64,000 nucleotides of DNA from VRUE01 sp963715455 (GTDB lineage: Bacteria; Actinomycetota; Thermoleophilia; Solirubrobacterales; 70-9): the NCBI GenBank assembly GCA_963715455.1, contig OY970245.1, positions 2,232,001 to 2,296,000 on the forward strand, given 5' to 3'. Of the stretch, positions 17,473 to 25,305 are shown piece after piece (within the stretch, counting starts at the first letter, position 1; each line of letters opens with the position of its first letter). The notes under the pieces are model-generated. The model had not been told where the DNA came from, did no database searches, and saw only the letters and a list, made by a program, of their open reading frames with translations. Position numbers and translations under genes: made by a program.

Positions 17473-17958
17473 ATGCCAGACGCCGAAAACGGCGGGGAGG
17501 CGATCACCGAGGATGGCATCGCCGCCCTGCGCGAGGAAATCGAGGAGCTGGAAGGCCCCGCCCGGACCAAGATGGCAGCGCGGATCAAGACCGCGCGCGA
17601 GGAAGGCGACCTCAAGGAGAACGCCGAGTACCACATCGCCAAGGATGACCAGGCGCACCTCGAGACCAAGATCAAGCGGCTGCGCGAGCGCCTGCGCACC
17701 GCCGTCGTGGTCGAGGTCGCCGACGGCGCCTCCGACAGCTTCGCCTTCGGCCGCACCGCCGAGGTACTCGACGAGGGCAAAGGTGAGATGAGCACCTGGA
17801 CCCTGGTCGGCTCGACCGAGGCCGACCTCGCCGCCGGCCGCCTCTCCGCCGAGTCGCCGATCGGCCGCGCCCTGCGCGACGCCAAGGTCGGTCAGGCGGT
17901 CGAGATCGAGACCCCGAAAGGGACCCGCACCTTCGTCGTCCAGAAGCTCGTCGGCTGA
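17473..17958 (+). CDS. greA: Transcription elongation factor GreA
   Basis: GreA enters the secondary channel of RNA polymerase and stimulates transcript cleavage in stalled complexes. The 161-residue product has an N-terminal coiled coil with AREEGDLKENAEYHIAKDDQ, in which the tip acidic pair contacts the catalytic magnesium, and a C-terminal domain with SPIGRALRDAKVGQAVEIETP. Length is normal. The ATG at 17473 starts the real protein; the longer open frame upstream lacks family similarity. It faces away from the zinc-finger gene. Confidence 0.96.
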   Translation: MPDAENGGEAITEDGIAALREEIEELEGPARTKMAARIKTAREEGDLKENAEYHIAKDDQAHLETKIKRLRERLRTAVVVEVADGASDSFAFGRTAEVLDEGKGEMSTWTLVGSTEADLAAGRLSAESPIGRALRDAKVGQAVEIETPKGTRTFVVQKLVG

Positions 17959-17961
17959 CGC

Positions 17962-18132
17962 TCAGCTGACGAAGAGCAGCGTCCAGACAACCGCTGCCAG
18001 CAGTGCGACGACGAGCAGGCGGATGCCCAGTTCGCGATCCTGTCGCAGCTCGACCAGCCCGAGCAGCACCCCGGCGGGCGGCAACAGCACCGCGATCACA
18101 AAAGGAAGGACCTCGCTCAGCCGCTCACCCAT
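17962..18132 (-). CDS. Small two-helix membrane protein, 56 residues
   Basis: From an ATG at 18132 the frame reads MGERLSEVLPFVIAVLLPPA and continues with a second hydrophobic stretch, LLVVALLAAVVWTLLFV, before TGA at 17962. The two predicted helices (residues 9-27 and 38-55) flank a charged loop LVELRQDRELG. It ends 3 bases from greA's stop on the opposite strand. Codon positions show the usual high third-base GC. The gene is short, so it is supported by composition and topology only. Confidence 0.55.
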   Translation of the reverse strand: MGERLSEVLPFVIAVLLPPAGVLLGLVELRQDRELGIRLLVVALLAAVVWTLLFVS

Positions 18133-18154
18133 GGCCCAACCCTAACCCTCCAGT

Positions 18155-18199
18155 CGAAACCTCGTTCTTACGCGCCATAGGCAGAAAAACGAGGTTTCG
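18155..18199 (+). repeat. H1 hairpin element, copy 3
   Basis: Perfect 12-bp arms CGAAACCTCGTT (18155-18166) and AACGAGGTTTCG (18188-18199) enclose TTACGCGCCATAGGCAGAAA. The central CCATAG and the GA-then-A-run match the other H1 copies though the stem differs. It lies 7 bases beyond the trxB stop. Confidence 0.65.
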
Positions 18200-18205
18200 T
18201 GCGAA

Positions 18206-19216
18206 TCAGCTGCTTGGTGTTGGGGCGATCTCTACGGGCTCGCCGCCGACCATCCAGTGAGCCTCAGGCGAGGGCGGCGTGTCGCGCAGGTACCACTCGG
18301 CATCGAGGGCGCCCTTGCAGCCGCTGCCGGCGGCGGTGACCGCTTGGCGGTAGGTGTGGTCGACGACGTCGCCGACGGCGAAGACCCCTGACAGATTCGT
18401 GCGGGTCGAGCCGCCCTCGGTGAGGATGTAGCCGTTCTCGTCGGTGTTGACCTGATCCGCGACGATCTCCGACTTGGGGATGTGGCCGATGGCGACGAAG
18501 GCCCCGTCGGTCTCGAAGTCCTCGCTCTCGCCGCTCTCGACGTTGCGCAGGCGCACGCGGGTCAGCCGGCCGTTGTCGCCGGCGACGAACTCCTCCGGGA
18601 CGTAGGGGGTCCTGAAGTCGATGTTGTCCTGCTCGCGAGCCCGGTCGAGCATGATCTTCGAGGCGCGGAACTCGTCGCGCCGGTTGACCACGGTCAGCTC
18701 GCTGGCGAACTTGGAGATGAAGATCGAGTCCTCCATCGCCGAGTCACCACCGCCGATGACGATCACCTTCTGGTCTTTGAAGAAAGCGCCGTCGCAGACG
18801 CCGCAGGTGGAGACGCCGCAGCCGCTGAGCTCGATCTCGCCGGGAATGCCGAGCCGCCGCGGCTCCGCCCCCATCGCCAGGATCACGGTTTTGGCCAGGT
18901 GCTCCTCGTCGCCGAGGTAGACCTTCTGCACGCCACCGTCGGCGAGCTCGACCCGGTCGACGTCGTCGGCGACGAAGCGGGTGCCGAAACGCTCCGCCTG
19001 GGCGCGGAACTGGGTCATCATCTCCGGCCCCATGATCCCCTCGGGGTAGCCGGGATAGTTCTCGACGTCGGTGGTGTTCTGCAGCTGCCCACCCCACTGG
19101 AAGCCCTCGAAGACCAGCGGCTTGAGGTTGGCGCGCGCGGTGTAGAGCGCAGCCGTGTAGCCGGCCGGCCCACCGCCGACGATGATCACGTTCTCGATCT
19201 GCTTGTCCTCAGCCAT
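18206..19216 (-). CDS. trxB: Thioredoxin reductase
   Basis: This flavoenzyme reduces thioredoxin with NADPH. The 336-residue product has the FAD motif VIIVGGGPAGYTAALY at the start, the redox pair Cys138-Gly-Val-Cys141 in STCGVCDGAFF, the NADPH motif VIGGGDSAMEDS, and the C-terminal FAD motif GVFAVGDVVD. It ends about 20 residues longer than usual. CGVC differs from the common CATC but keeps both cysteines. It could support msrA and the peroxide enzymes in this region. An H1 hairpin follows its stop. Confidence 0.96.
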   Translation of the reverse strand: MAEDKQIENVIIVGGGPAGYTAALYTARANLKPLVFEGFQWGGQLQNTTDVENYPGYPEGIMGPEMMTQFRAQAERFGTRFVADDVDRVELADGGVQKVYLGDEEHLAKTVILAMGAEPRRLGIPGEIELSGCGVSTCGVCDGAFFKDQKVIVIGGGDSAMEDSIFISKFASELTVVNRRDEFRASKIMLDRAREQDNIDFRTPYVPEEFVAGDNGRLTRVRLRNVESGESEDFETDGAFVAIGHIPKSEIVADQVNTDENGYILTEGGSTRTNLSGVFAVGDVVDHTYRQAVTAAGSGCKGALDAEWYLRDTPPSPEAHWMVGGEPVEIAPTPSS

Positions 19217-19279
19217 CTTTTGCCGCCTGGAGTCTAATACTTCATTTTGTATAGTAGCGGCCGGGAGAGTCGAGAAGGC

Positions 19280-20401
19280 TCAGTGCGGCGCCGGCTCCAG
19301 CCCTGGCTTCAGCTCTCTCTCGCGGTCGATCGGCAACTCTTCGGCTTCCCAGCGCTGGGCCGTGTGCCGGAGCTGGAAGAAAGCGATCAGGCCGAGAGGC
19401 AACGGCATCCAGAAGGCAACCAGGCGGTAGACGAGGATCGCCGGGAAGACCGTCTCCTCCGGGATGCCGAAGAGGACGAAGGCGCCGATCATGCCGGCAT
19501 CCACGGCGCCGACCCCGGCCGGCGCCAGCGGGAAGAGGTTGGCGACCATGCCGAGGAAGAAGCCCTGGACGACGACGGCAAGCGGCACGTGCACCCCGAA
19601 CGCCTTGAAGGAGGCCCAGAGAATGCCGATGTTCGCCGCCCAGAATCCGGCAGCGCCGATCACCGCCAGGCCACCGCGCGAGGGCTTGGCGAAGAGACCG
19701 GCGGTAAATCTGAGTCCCTCGCCGGCGATTGCCGGCACTTTGGCCACGTTGGCGACGATCGCCTGACTGCGTTCGCTCCTCGCGTGGGAGGCCAGCCGCC
19801 GGCCGAGGTCCGGGGGGATCAGGGCGACGAGCAGACCGAGGAGCAGCAGCAGACCGGCAACGCCCGCCGGGACGATCGTCAGCTCGACCGAGCCCTTGCC
19901 GGGCACCACCCCGGTGCGCAGCAGAACGCCGCAGACGATCAACGCTACGGGGTAGAAGACGTACTGCAGGGCCAGGAAGGAGACCATCCGCCGCGCGGTC
20001 TCATGGCGCGGCATCCCCGCCTTGCGCAGCGCCCAGAAGCTGAGCACGATCCCCCCGGCGCCGCCCGCCGAGAAAAGCCGGGTCGCCGCCAGGCCGGCCA
20101 TATTGATCTCGTAGGTCTCCTTCCAGCTGAGCGGCAACACGTCGCCACCGACAACCGCCTTGAAAAGCGCCACGTAGGTGCCGATCGCGGCCACGTTGAA
20201 GCAAACCGCGACCGCAACCCAGGCGAGGTTTGCCTCGTCGAGCTTGTCCAGGGCGCTGCCCAACCCGACCAGCTTTGGGAAGAGGAAGTAGATCCCGATC
20301 AGCACCGCGAAGACGACGATCGCCGTCTGAATCACTCGCCGTCGCGTGAAGATCGGCAGCTCAGCGACACCGCCGCCGTTTACCGGACCCTCGGGAGACA
20401 C
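19280..20401 (-). CDS. Lysylphosphatidylglycerol synthase TM-region-like membrane protein
   Basis: The 373-residue product has about eight membrane helices and matches the UPF0104 / YbhN-AglD membrane domain. Its marks are LSWKETYEINMAGLAATRLFSAGGAGG and NLFPLAPAGVGAVDAGMIG. Members of this group are thought to move lipids or lipid-linked sugars across the membrane. No soluble synthetase domain follows, so it is not a full MprF. It starts at a GTG beside the PAP2 protein gene 10 bases upstream; the pair may handle polyprenyl or inositol lipids, which is inference. Confidence 0.85.
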   Translation of the reverse strand: MSPEGPVNGGGVAELPIFTRRRVIQTAIVVFAVLIGIYFLFPKLVGLGSALDKLDEANLAWVAVAVCFNVAAIGTYVALFKAVVGGDVLPLSWKETYEINMAGLAATRLFSAGGAGGIVLSFWALRKAGMPRHETARRMVSFLALQYVFYPVALIVCGVLLRTGVVPGKGSVELTIVPAGVAGLLLLLGLLVALIPPDLGRRLASHARSERSQAIVANVAKVPAIAGEGLRFTAGLFAKPSRGGLAVIGAAGFWAANIGILWASFKAFGVHVPLAVVVQGFFLGMVANLFPLAPAGVGAVDAGMIGAFVLFGIPEETVFPAILVYRLVAFWMPLPLGLIAFFQLRHTAQRWEAEELPIDRERELKPGLEPAPH

Positions 20402-20411
20402 CTCAGGGAAG

Positions 20412-21356
20412 CTACCCGCTGGCGAGGCGCTCCAAGCGGCGCAAACCTCGGTTGATACCCAAAACCGCCGGTTCGGCCAACGGCTCGCCGCGCCGCACGA
20501 GGGCGACCAGGCCGGCGCCGGCGAGCAGGTCGGTGACGTAGTGCTCGCCCAGGTAGACGAGCGCGAAGCCGAGCGTCAGCGCGTAGCTCCAGCCGACCGC
20601 CCCCTCGGTGCGCCCCGCCTCAGACAGCGAGATCGCCGCCATCGTCGAGGTGGCGAAGTGCAGCGAGGGCATCGCCGCCCAGGGGTTGCCGCCCAACGCC
20701 CCGTACATCGTCGGCCAGGCCGAGCGCCAAGTCTCTTCGCCGACGCCGACCATGATGCGCCGCACCTCGACCCCGGTGAGGCCCTGCTCGGAGGCCCACC
20801 AGGGGGGCGCCGTGGGCACGGCGAAGTAGCCGACGCAGCCGAGATCGAAGACGGCGGCCATCTGCCGCGCTGCCCGCGGGAAGCGCTCCGGGTGGCGCAG
20901 CAGGATCCAGACGAGGACCGCATAGGGCTCGAGGAACCAGAGCCAGTGGACCCAGGTGAGGGTGCGGTCGAGCGGGCCGACGCCGCGGAAGCGGGCTAGG
21001 GCACGCTGCAGGCGGGCGTTGGGCAGCTGGCCGAGGCCGATCACGCGGTCGACGGCGATCGGATAGCGCGCCCGCAGCCGGCGGCGCAGCCGCTCGGGAT
21101 CGTCGTAGGGCAGCTCGTGGACCATGGTGAAAGCCCACATCTGCATGGCGAAGAGCGCCACGTCGCGTTTGCGCGAGCGCGGCCGCAGGACGGCGACCGC
21201 CAGCGGCCCGGCCGCGCAAGCGGCGATCGTCACCGGCGCGGGGACGCGCAGGCGGCGGCGCAGCAAGGGTAGGGCGATCGCCGCGCCAACGACCCCCGCC
21301 GCTGCGGCGCGCACCGCGAGACGAAGCGCCGGAGATGACCGCGAGCGCGCCTTCAT
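20412..21356 (-). CDS. PAP2-superfamily membrane phosphatase/transferase
   Basis: The 314-residue product has several membrane helices and the PAP2 catalytic parts NPWAAMPSLHFATS and YLGEHYVTDLLAG, with His residues for the phosphohistidine mechanism. The WWASEQG segment before them is typical of the inositol-phosphoceramide-synthase-like subgroup seen in actinobacteria. The substrate is therefore a lipid phosphate or a phosphoinositol acceptor; which one is not visible. It is followed after 10 bases by the flippase-like gene on the same strand. Confidence 0.85.
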   Translation of the reverse strand: MKARSRSSPALRLAVRAAAAGVVGAAIALPLLRRRLRVPAPVTIAACAAGPLAVAVLRPRSRKRDVALFAMQMWAFTMVHELPYDDPERLRRRLRARYPIAVDRVIGLGQLPNARLQRALARFRGVGPLDRTLTWVHWLWFLEPYAVLVWILLRHPERFPRAARQMAAVFDLGCVGYFAVPTAPPWWASEQGLTGVEVRRIMVGVGEETWRSAWPTMYGALGGNPWAAMPSLHFATSTMAAISLSEAGRTEGAVGWSYALTLGFALVYLGEHYVTDLLAGAGLVALVRRGEPLAEPAVLGINRGLRRLERLASG

Positions 21357-21394
21357 CAGGCCGGCGAGTATAGGCGCGAAAAACCGGCAGCACT

Positions 21395-21446
21395 CGCTGA
21401 CTTCGTGGTTATGACTCCATATGCGCCGATAAAGGCGAAGTCAGCG
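21395..21446 (+). repeat. H1 hairpin element, copy 4
   Basis: Perfect 11-bp arms CGCTGACTTCG (21395-21405) and CGAAGTCAGCG (21436-21446) enclose GTTATGACTCCATATGCGCC and GATAAAGG. Stem and right loop flank are almost the same as the copy inside the gene at 41365-41413. It lies between two divergent genes. Confidence 0.7.
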
Positions 21447-21483
21447 ATGCGGGTGCGCCGCGCGTGTCCGTCACCTCCGTGAT

Positions 21484-21489
21484 TAGAAT
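21484..21489 (+). promoter_or_regulatory. Minus-10 TAGAAT, probable leaderless start
   Basis: TAGAAT ends 9 bases before the TTG at 21499, with no ribosome binding site between, so the oxidase-like pair seems to be transcribed as a leaderless mRNA. Confidence 0.5.
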
Positions 21490-21498
21490 GGCCGCGCT

Positions 21499-22200
21499 TT
21501 GAGTCCGAACTCGCCTGGCACCGACCAGATCGACACTCTGCTTTGGATCGGCTTCGTCGTCGCGACGCTGCTCGTCGTCGCCGTCAACGTCGCGCTGATC
21601 TACGCCGTGCGCCGCTACCGTGGGGAACGCGGGTCGGCACCACGCGAGCTGCGCGGTGGCGAGCGCCGCACCCAGCTGCGGGTCGGCGGCCTGCTCACTG
21701 TCCTCGCTGCGGTGCTCTTCATCGTCAGCGTGATCTACACCGACAAGGCACGCGAGACGCCGACCACCGGCGATGCCGGCCTTGCCTCGGCCCGCAGCAA
21801 GCCGCTGCAGATCCTCGCCACCGGCCAGCAGTGGCTCTGGCGCTATGACTACCCCAACACGTCCTTCTCCTATTACAAGCTCGTCGTCCCGGTCGACACG
21901 ACGGTCGAACTGGAGCTCGTCTCGACCGACGTGATCCACACCTGGGACGTGCCAGCGCTGGCCGGCAAGCGCGACGCCGTGCCTGGCAAGACCAACAAGG
22001 TCATCTTCCGCGCCGATGAGGAAGGCATCTACCGGGGGCAGTCGGCGACCTTCTCGGGGCAGGCCTACGCGGCGATGCGTACCGCCGTCGAAGTCGTCTC
22101 CCCGCAGGCCTACGAAGACTTCCTCGCCCAGCAGAAAGCCGATATCCAGGACGCCCAGGATCGCGTCGTCGAGCTGATCAAAGCGGGAGAGACACCATGA
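21499..22200 (+). CDS. Cytochrome c oxidase subunit II-like, CuA site lost
   Basis: The 233-residue product has two N-terminal helices and a cupredoxin domain of subunit II type (QQWLWRYDYPN, DVIHTWDVPALAGKRDAVPG). The CuA loop reads RGQSATFSGQAYAAM. Ser182 and Ser186 replace both cysteines, Thr184 replaces the usual Glu and Tyr190 replaces the His; only His147 and Met193 remain. It cannot hold CuA. Quinol oxidase subunit II also lacks CuA, so a quinol-type role is one option, but its subunit I partner lacks the active site. Contrast the intact CuA site of ctaC at 32257. The start is a TTG and the end overlaps the next ATG. Confidence 0.88.
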   Translation: MSPNSPGTDQIDTLLWIGFVVATLLVVAVNVALIYAVRRYRGERGSAPRELRGGERRTQLRVGGLLTVLAAVLFIVSVIYTDKARETPTTGDAGLASARSKPLQILATGQQWLWRYDYPNTSFSYYKLVVPVDTTVELELVSTDVIHTWDVPALAGKRDAVPGKTNKVIFRADEEGIYRGQSATFSGQAYAAMRTAVEVVSPQAYEDFLAQQKADIQDAQDRVVELIKAGETP

Positions 22201-23876
22201 GCGCTGCGCCGCCGGAGATCGTCGTCGACGGCTTCCCCCGTCGCCGTCCCCGCTGGATCGAGATCGTCACCAGCGGGGACCACAAGGATGTCGGCCGGAT
22301 AATGATCGTCGCCGCCCTCGGCTTTCTCTTCATCGCTCTCGTCGAGCTGCTGCTCATGCGACTGCAGCTGGTGATCCCCGAAAACACCTTCCTCACGCCG
22401 GTCACCTTCAACCGCATGCTGTCCCTCTACGGGGCAACGGCGGTCTTCTTCTTTGCCCTGCCGCTGGCGCTGGGCCTCTTCTACTACCTGGCGCCGCTGC
22501 AGGTCGGTGCCCGCGGAACCGCGCTGCCACGCCTCGGCCAGATCGGCCTCTGGCTCTTCATCGCCGGCGCCACGGTGCTCTACGCGAGCTTCCTCTACAC
22601 CCCCTCTGAGGCAGGCGTCAACCCACTGCCACCACTCTCCGAGCTGGCCTACCTGCCGGACAACGGCGTCAACGTCTGGGCCGCCGCCACCGGCCTGGCG
22701 ACGCTTGGCTTCGTGCTCATCGCGATCAATCTGGCGGCGACCCTGGGCCAGATGCGCGCCCCGGGTATGGCCTGGCGCCGCGCCCCGGTCTTCGCCTGGG
22801 CCGCGGCGATCAGTTCCTGGCTCCTCGTGGTGATCGGCCCGGTGATGCTGGCGGCGATCACGATGCTGCTCATCGACCGCAATTACGACGGCATCTTCTT
22901 CGCCGACGGTTCCGGCGGGGCGCCCCTGCTCTGGCAGCACCTCAGTTGGATCTTCTACACCGGCGCCTACATGCTCGTCCTGATCATGGCCCTGGCTGCG
23001 ATCGCCGAGATCGTGCCGGTCTTCGCACGACGCACGCTGGTGGGCCGCCGCACGGTGATCGGCTCATTGGTGGCGATCGCCGCGATCGGCACACTCGCCT
23101 GGCTGCAGAACATGCTCACCGCGCCGATCGCGATCGGCTGGATGTACTTCGCGATGATCATGTCGCTGGCCCTGATCGTGCCCTTCGGCCTGATCCTCTT
23201 CAACCTGATCGCGACCATGGTCGGTGGCGCCCTGCAGCTACGCGCGCCGCTGCTCTTTGCCCTCGGCGCGATCTCGATGATCTCGATTGGCCTCGCCTCA
23301 GAGATCACCCACTCGATGGTCGCCGTCGGCTGGCGCCTGCAGCACACCACCGACTCGACCGCGGCGACCCACTTCGCCCTGATCGGCGGCAGCGTCTTCG
23401 GCGGTTTCGCCGCGCTGCACTACTGGTTCCCGAAGCTCACCGGCCGCACAATGGGCGAGACGCTGGCGCGCATCTCCTTCTGGACGATCGTGCTCGGCAC
23501 GCTGCTCACCTTCGTGCCGCTCTTCTTCTCCGGCGGCCTACACGGTGAGGTCGTCAACGCCTACAAGTTCTTCAGCGGCACTGGGGTCAGCGCCTGGAAC
23601 GCGATCGCATCGGTCGGCGCCTTCGTGCTGACGATCGGCATCGTCATGACGCTGGCCAACGCGATCGCCAGCCGCAGCGGTGGCGCCCGCGCCGGTCACG
23701 ACCACTGGGGCGGAGACTCACTCGAGTGGTTCGCGCTCTCACCGCCGGAGCCGCACAACTTCGACCTGCTGCCCGACGTGCGCAGCGAGCGGCCGATGCG
23801 CGACATCCGCGCGGCGATTGCCCACAGCACCAGCCGGCGCGAGCAGCCGGCGGCCGAGACGCAGCCGATAGCCTGA
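22197..23876 (+). CDS. Heme-copper oxidase subunit I-like protein lacking metal ligands
   Basis: The 559-residue product keeps the subunit I fold and landmarks (QHLSWIF, IATMVGG, HYWFPKLTGRTMGETL) over about 12 helices. Aligned with ctaD of this window, five of six histidine ligands are gone. Tyr78 replaces the first low-spin heme His, Thr255 the first CuB His, Gln304-Asn305 the CuB His pair and Ala390 the high-spin heme His. Only His392 is kept. The cross-link Tyr becomes Met259 and the K-channel Lys becomes Ile. The frame is intact and coding is normal, so this is a maintained protein. Its ATG overlaps the subunit II-like stop. It should not reduce oxygen; its role is unknown. Confidence 0.9.
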   Translation: MSAAPPEIVVDGFPRRRPRWIEIVTSGDHKDVGRIMIVAALGFLFIALVELLLMRLQLVIPENTFLTPVTFNRMLSLYGATAVFFFALPLALGLFYYLAPLQVGARGTALPRLGQIGLWLFIAGATVLYASFLYTPSEAGVNPLPPLSELAYLPDNGVNVWAAATGLATLGFVLIAINLAATLGQMRAPGMAWRRAPVFAWAAAISSWLLVVIGPVMLAAITMLLIDRNYDGIFFADGSGGAPLLWQHLSWIFYTGAYMLVLIMALAAIAEIVPVFARRTLVGRRTVIGSLVAIAAIGTLAWLQNMLTAPIAIGWMYFAMIMSLALIVPFGLILFNLIATMVGGALQLRAPLLFALGAISMISIGLASEITHSMVAVGWRLQHTTDSTAATHFALIGGSVFGGFAALHYWFPKLTGRTMGETLARISFWTIVLGTLLTFVPLFFSGGLHGEVVNAYKFFSGTGVSAWNAIASVGAFVLTIGIVMTLANAIASRSGGARAGHDHWGGDSLEWFALSPPEPHNFDLLPDVRSERPMRDIRAAIAHSTSRREQPAAETQPIA

Positions 23877-23881
23877 CCGCG

Positions 23882-24775
23882 ATGGATACCACCGCCGCGG
23901 CGGTTGCCCGCCACTCAGCGGCTCCCAGCGTTCTTCGTGACTACCTGACGCTGACCAAGCCAAAGGTGCAGTCGCTGCTGCTGCTGACCACGATCACGAC
24001 GATGTACGTGGCCGGCGATCCCTCGCTGGGCCTCGTCCTGCTCACCTGCTTGGGCGGCGCCCTCTCCGCCGGTGGCGCTGGGGCGATCAACCACGCGATC
24101 GACCGCGACATCGACCGCATCATGGCCCGTACCGCCACCCGGCCGGTGGCCAGCGGACGCATCTCGCCACAGGCGGCGATCGCCTTCGGGGCGCTGCTCG
24201 GCTGCGCCTCTTTCACGCTGCTGGCGCTGACCGTCAACCCGTTGGCCGCGGCGCTTTCGCTCTCCGGCCTCCTCGGCTACGTCTTCGTCTACACGCTCTG
24301 GCTCAAGCGCTCAACCCCCCAGAACATCGTCATTGGCGGCGCCGCCGGCGCGGTGCCGCCGCTGGTCGCCTGGGCGGCGGTAACAGGCACGGTGAGCGGC
24401 ACGGCGCTCTTCCTCTTCGCCATCGTCTTTTTCTGGACACCGCCCCACTTCTGGGCGCTCTCGCTGCTGATGAAGGATGAGTACGCCAAGGCCGGCATCC
24501 CGATGCTGCCGGTGGTGCGCGGCGAGGATGAGACCCGCCGCCAGATCCTCCTCTACACGGTGCTGCTCTACGCGGTCACCCAACTGCCCTTCTGCGCCGG
24601 CGGCTTCGGCATCGAGTACCTGGTCGCCTCGATGAGCCTCGGTGCGGGCTTCATTTACTGCGCCGTGCGCCTGCTACGCAGCGCCGACCGCCGCTGGGCG
24701 CTGCGCACCTATCTCTACTCGCTCGCCTACCTGGCGCTGCTCTTCGTGGCCATGCCGCTCGACCGGTTGTTCTAG
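23882..24775 (+). CDS. ctaB: Protoheme IX farnesyltransferase (heme O synthase)
   Basis: CtaB adds a farnesyl group to heme B, giving heme O. The 297-residue integral membrane protein has AINHAIDRDIDRIMARTATRP, with the Asp-rich prenyl-diphosphate site and the following Arg-Thr-Arg-Pro, and a second site LLMKDEYAKAGIPMLPVV. About nine helices are expected. It starts 5 bases after the subunit I-like gene, so it is probably in that operon. It supplies ctaA at 26587 with heme O for the A-type oxidase. Confidence 0.95.
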   Translation: MDTTAAAVARHSAAPSVLRDYLTLTKPKVQSLLLLTTITTMYVAGDPSLGLVLLTCLGGALSAGGAGAINHAIDRDIDRIMARTATRPVASGRISPQAAIAFGALLGCASFTLLALTVNPLAAALSLSGLLGYVFVYTLWLKRSTPQNIVIGGAAGAVPPLVAWAAVTGTVSGTALFLFAIVFFWTPPHFWALSLLMKDEYAKAGIPMLPVVRGEDETRRQILLYTVLLYAVTQLPFCAGGFGIEYLVASMSLGAGFIYCAVRLLRSADRRWALRTYLYSLAYLALLFVAMPLDRLF

Positions 24776-24788
24776 TAGAAATCCCAGC

Positions 24789-24902
24789 GTGGACCGCGAG
24801 ACCGCAAAAGCAAATCTCTCGGCCGGCCTGGTGGCCGGCGGCCTCGCCGCGGCGATCTTTGCCCTCTGCTTCGTGGCCGCGATGCTCTATATCGCCTCAT
24901 GA
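24789..24902 (+). CDS. 37-residue single-helix membrane peptide
   Basis: The frame starts at a GTG and reads VDRETAKANLSAGLVAGG, then a hydrophobic helix AAAIFALCFVAAMLYIAS. The TGA overlaps the ATG of the next gene (ATGA), the same coupling used by other neighbours, which supports it being real. One helix with a charged cytoplasmic start is reminiscent of the very small accessory subunits of terminal oxidases. It lies between ctaB and another small membrane protein. Confidence 0.6.
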   Translation: MDRETAKANLSAGLVAGGLAAAIFALCFVAAMLYIAS

Positions 24903-25189
24903 CGGAGGAGCACCGCCACGTCCCTGAGCCCGGCGAGCTGGTCTACCAGTCAGCCCCCTCCTGGGCGCCGTTGGTCTTCGCCTTCGCCGTGGCGCTGACC
25001 CTCTGCAGCATCTTCATCAGCTTCATGCTGCCTAACTGGGCCTACGCGATCGGCGGCCTGCTGATCGCCTTCTTCGCCCTGCGCAGCATGGCGAAGGACG
25101 CGACCCGCAACTACTTCAAGCTCCCCCGCAAGCAAAAGGTGCGGGGCGCGGTTCTGCCCGTCGAAAGAATCTCTCCACCACGCTCGTAG
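24899..25189 (+). CDS. Small two-helix membrane protein of the oxidase cluster
   Basis: The 96-residue product has a polar N-terminus, two adjoining hydrophobic segments (about residues 22-44 and 47-63) and a basic tail NYFKLPRKQKVRG. Position after ctaB and overlap with the 37-residue gene suggest an oxidase subunit IV-like or assembly protein. No sequence signature proves this. Its TAG shares one base with the left arm of repeat R2. Confidence 0.6.
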   Translation: MTEEHRHVPEPGELVYQSAPSWAPLVFAFAVALTLCSIFISFMLPNWAYAIGGLLIAFFALRSMAKDATRNYFKLPRKQKVRGAVLPVERISPPRS

Positions 25190-25305
25190 AGACCCGTCCC
25201 GGCAGGGGTGGAACGTCTTGTACTTTTTCGCGAGTGCTCCTGCGGGCGCCAGCCATTGCCCGCTCCTCGAAAAAGTTAAGTGGAACCCCTGCCGGGACGG
25301 GTCTC
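25189..25305. repeat. Structured repeat family R2, copy A
   Basis: Perfect 21-bp arms (25189-25209 and 25285-25305) enclose conserved strands CGTCTTGTACTTTT and AAAGTTAAGTGGAA, and an inner stem CTTTTTCG/CGAAAAAG. The element fills the space between two convergent genes. The same strands recur at 57360-57474 with other outer arms. Confidence 0.75.

Noticed and set aside
19217..19279. ATAC/GTAT operator before trxB
   Set aside because: The inverted repeat is only four bases per arm in an AT-rich stretch and no regulator is nearby, so it is too weak to list.
22197..23876. Subunit I-like gene as a decayed pseudogene
   Set aside because: The frame is intact over 559 codons, has normal codon use, keeps structural motifs and is coupled to its neighbours. 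Point substitutions at ligands are not accompanied by indels or stops.
25189..25305. R2 as ends of an insertion sequence or MITE with a known transposase
   Set aside because: No transposase, no target duplication and arms that differ between copies, so it does not fit a standard IS-derived MITE.
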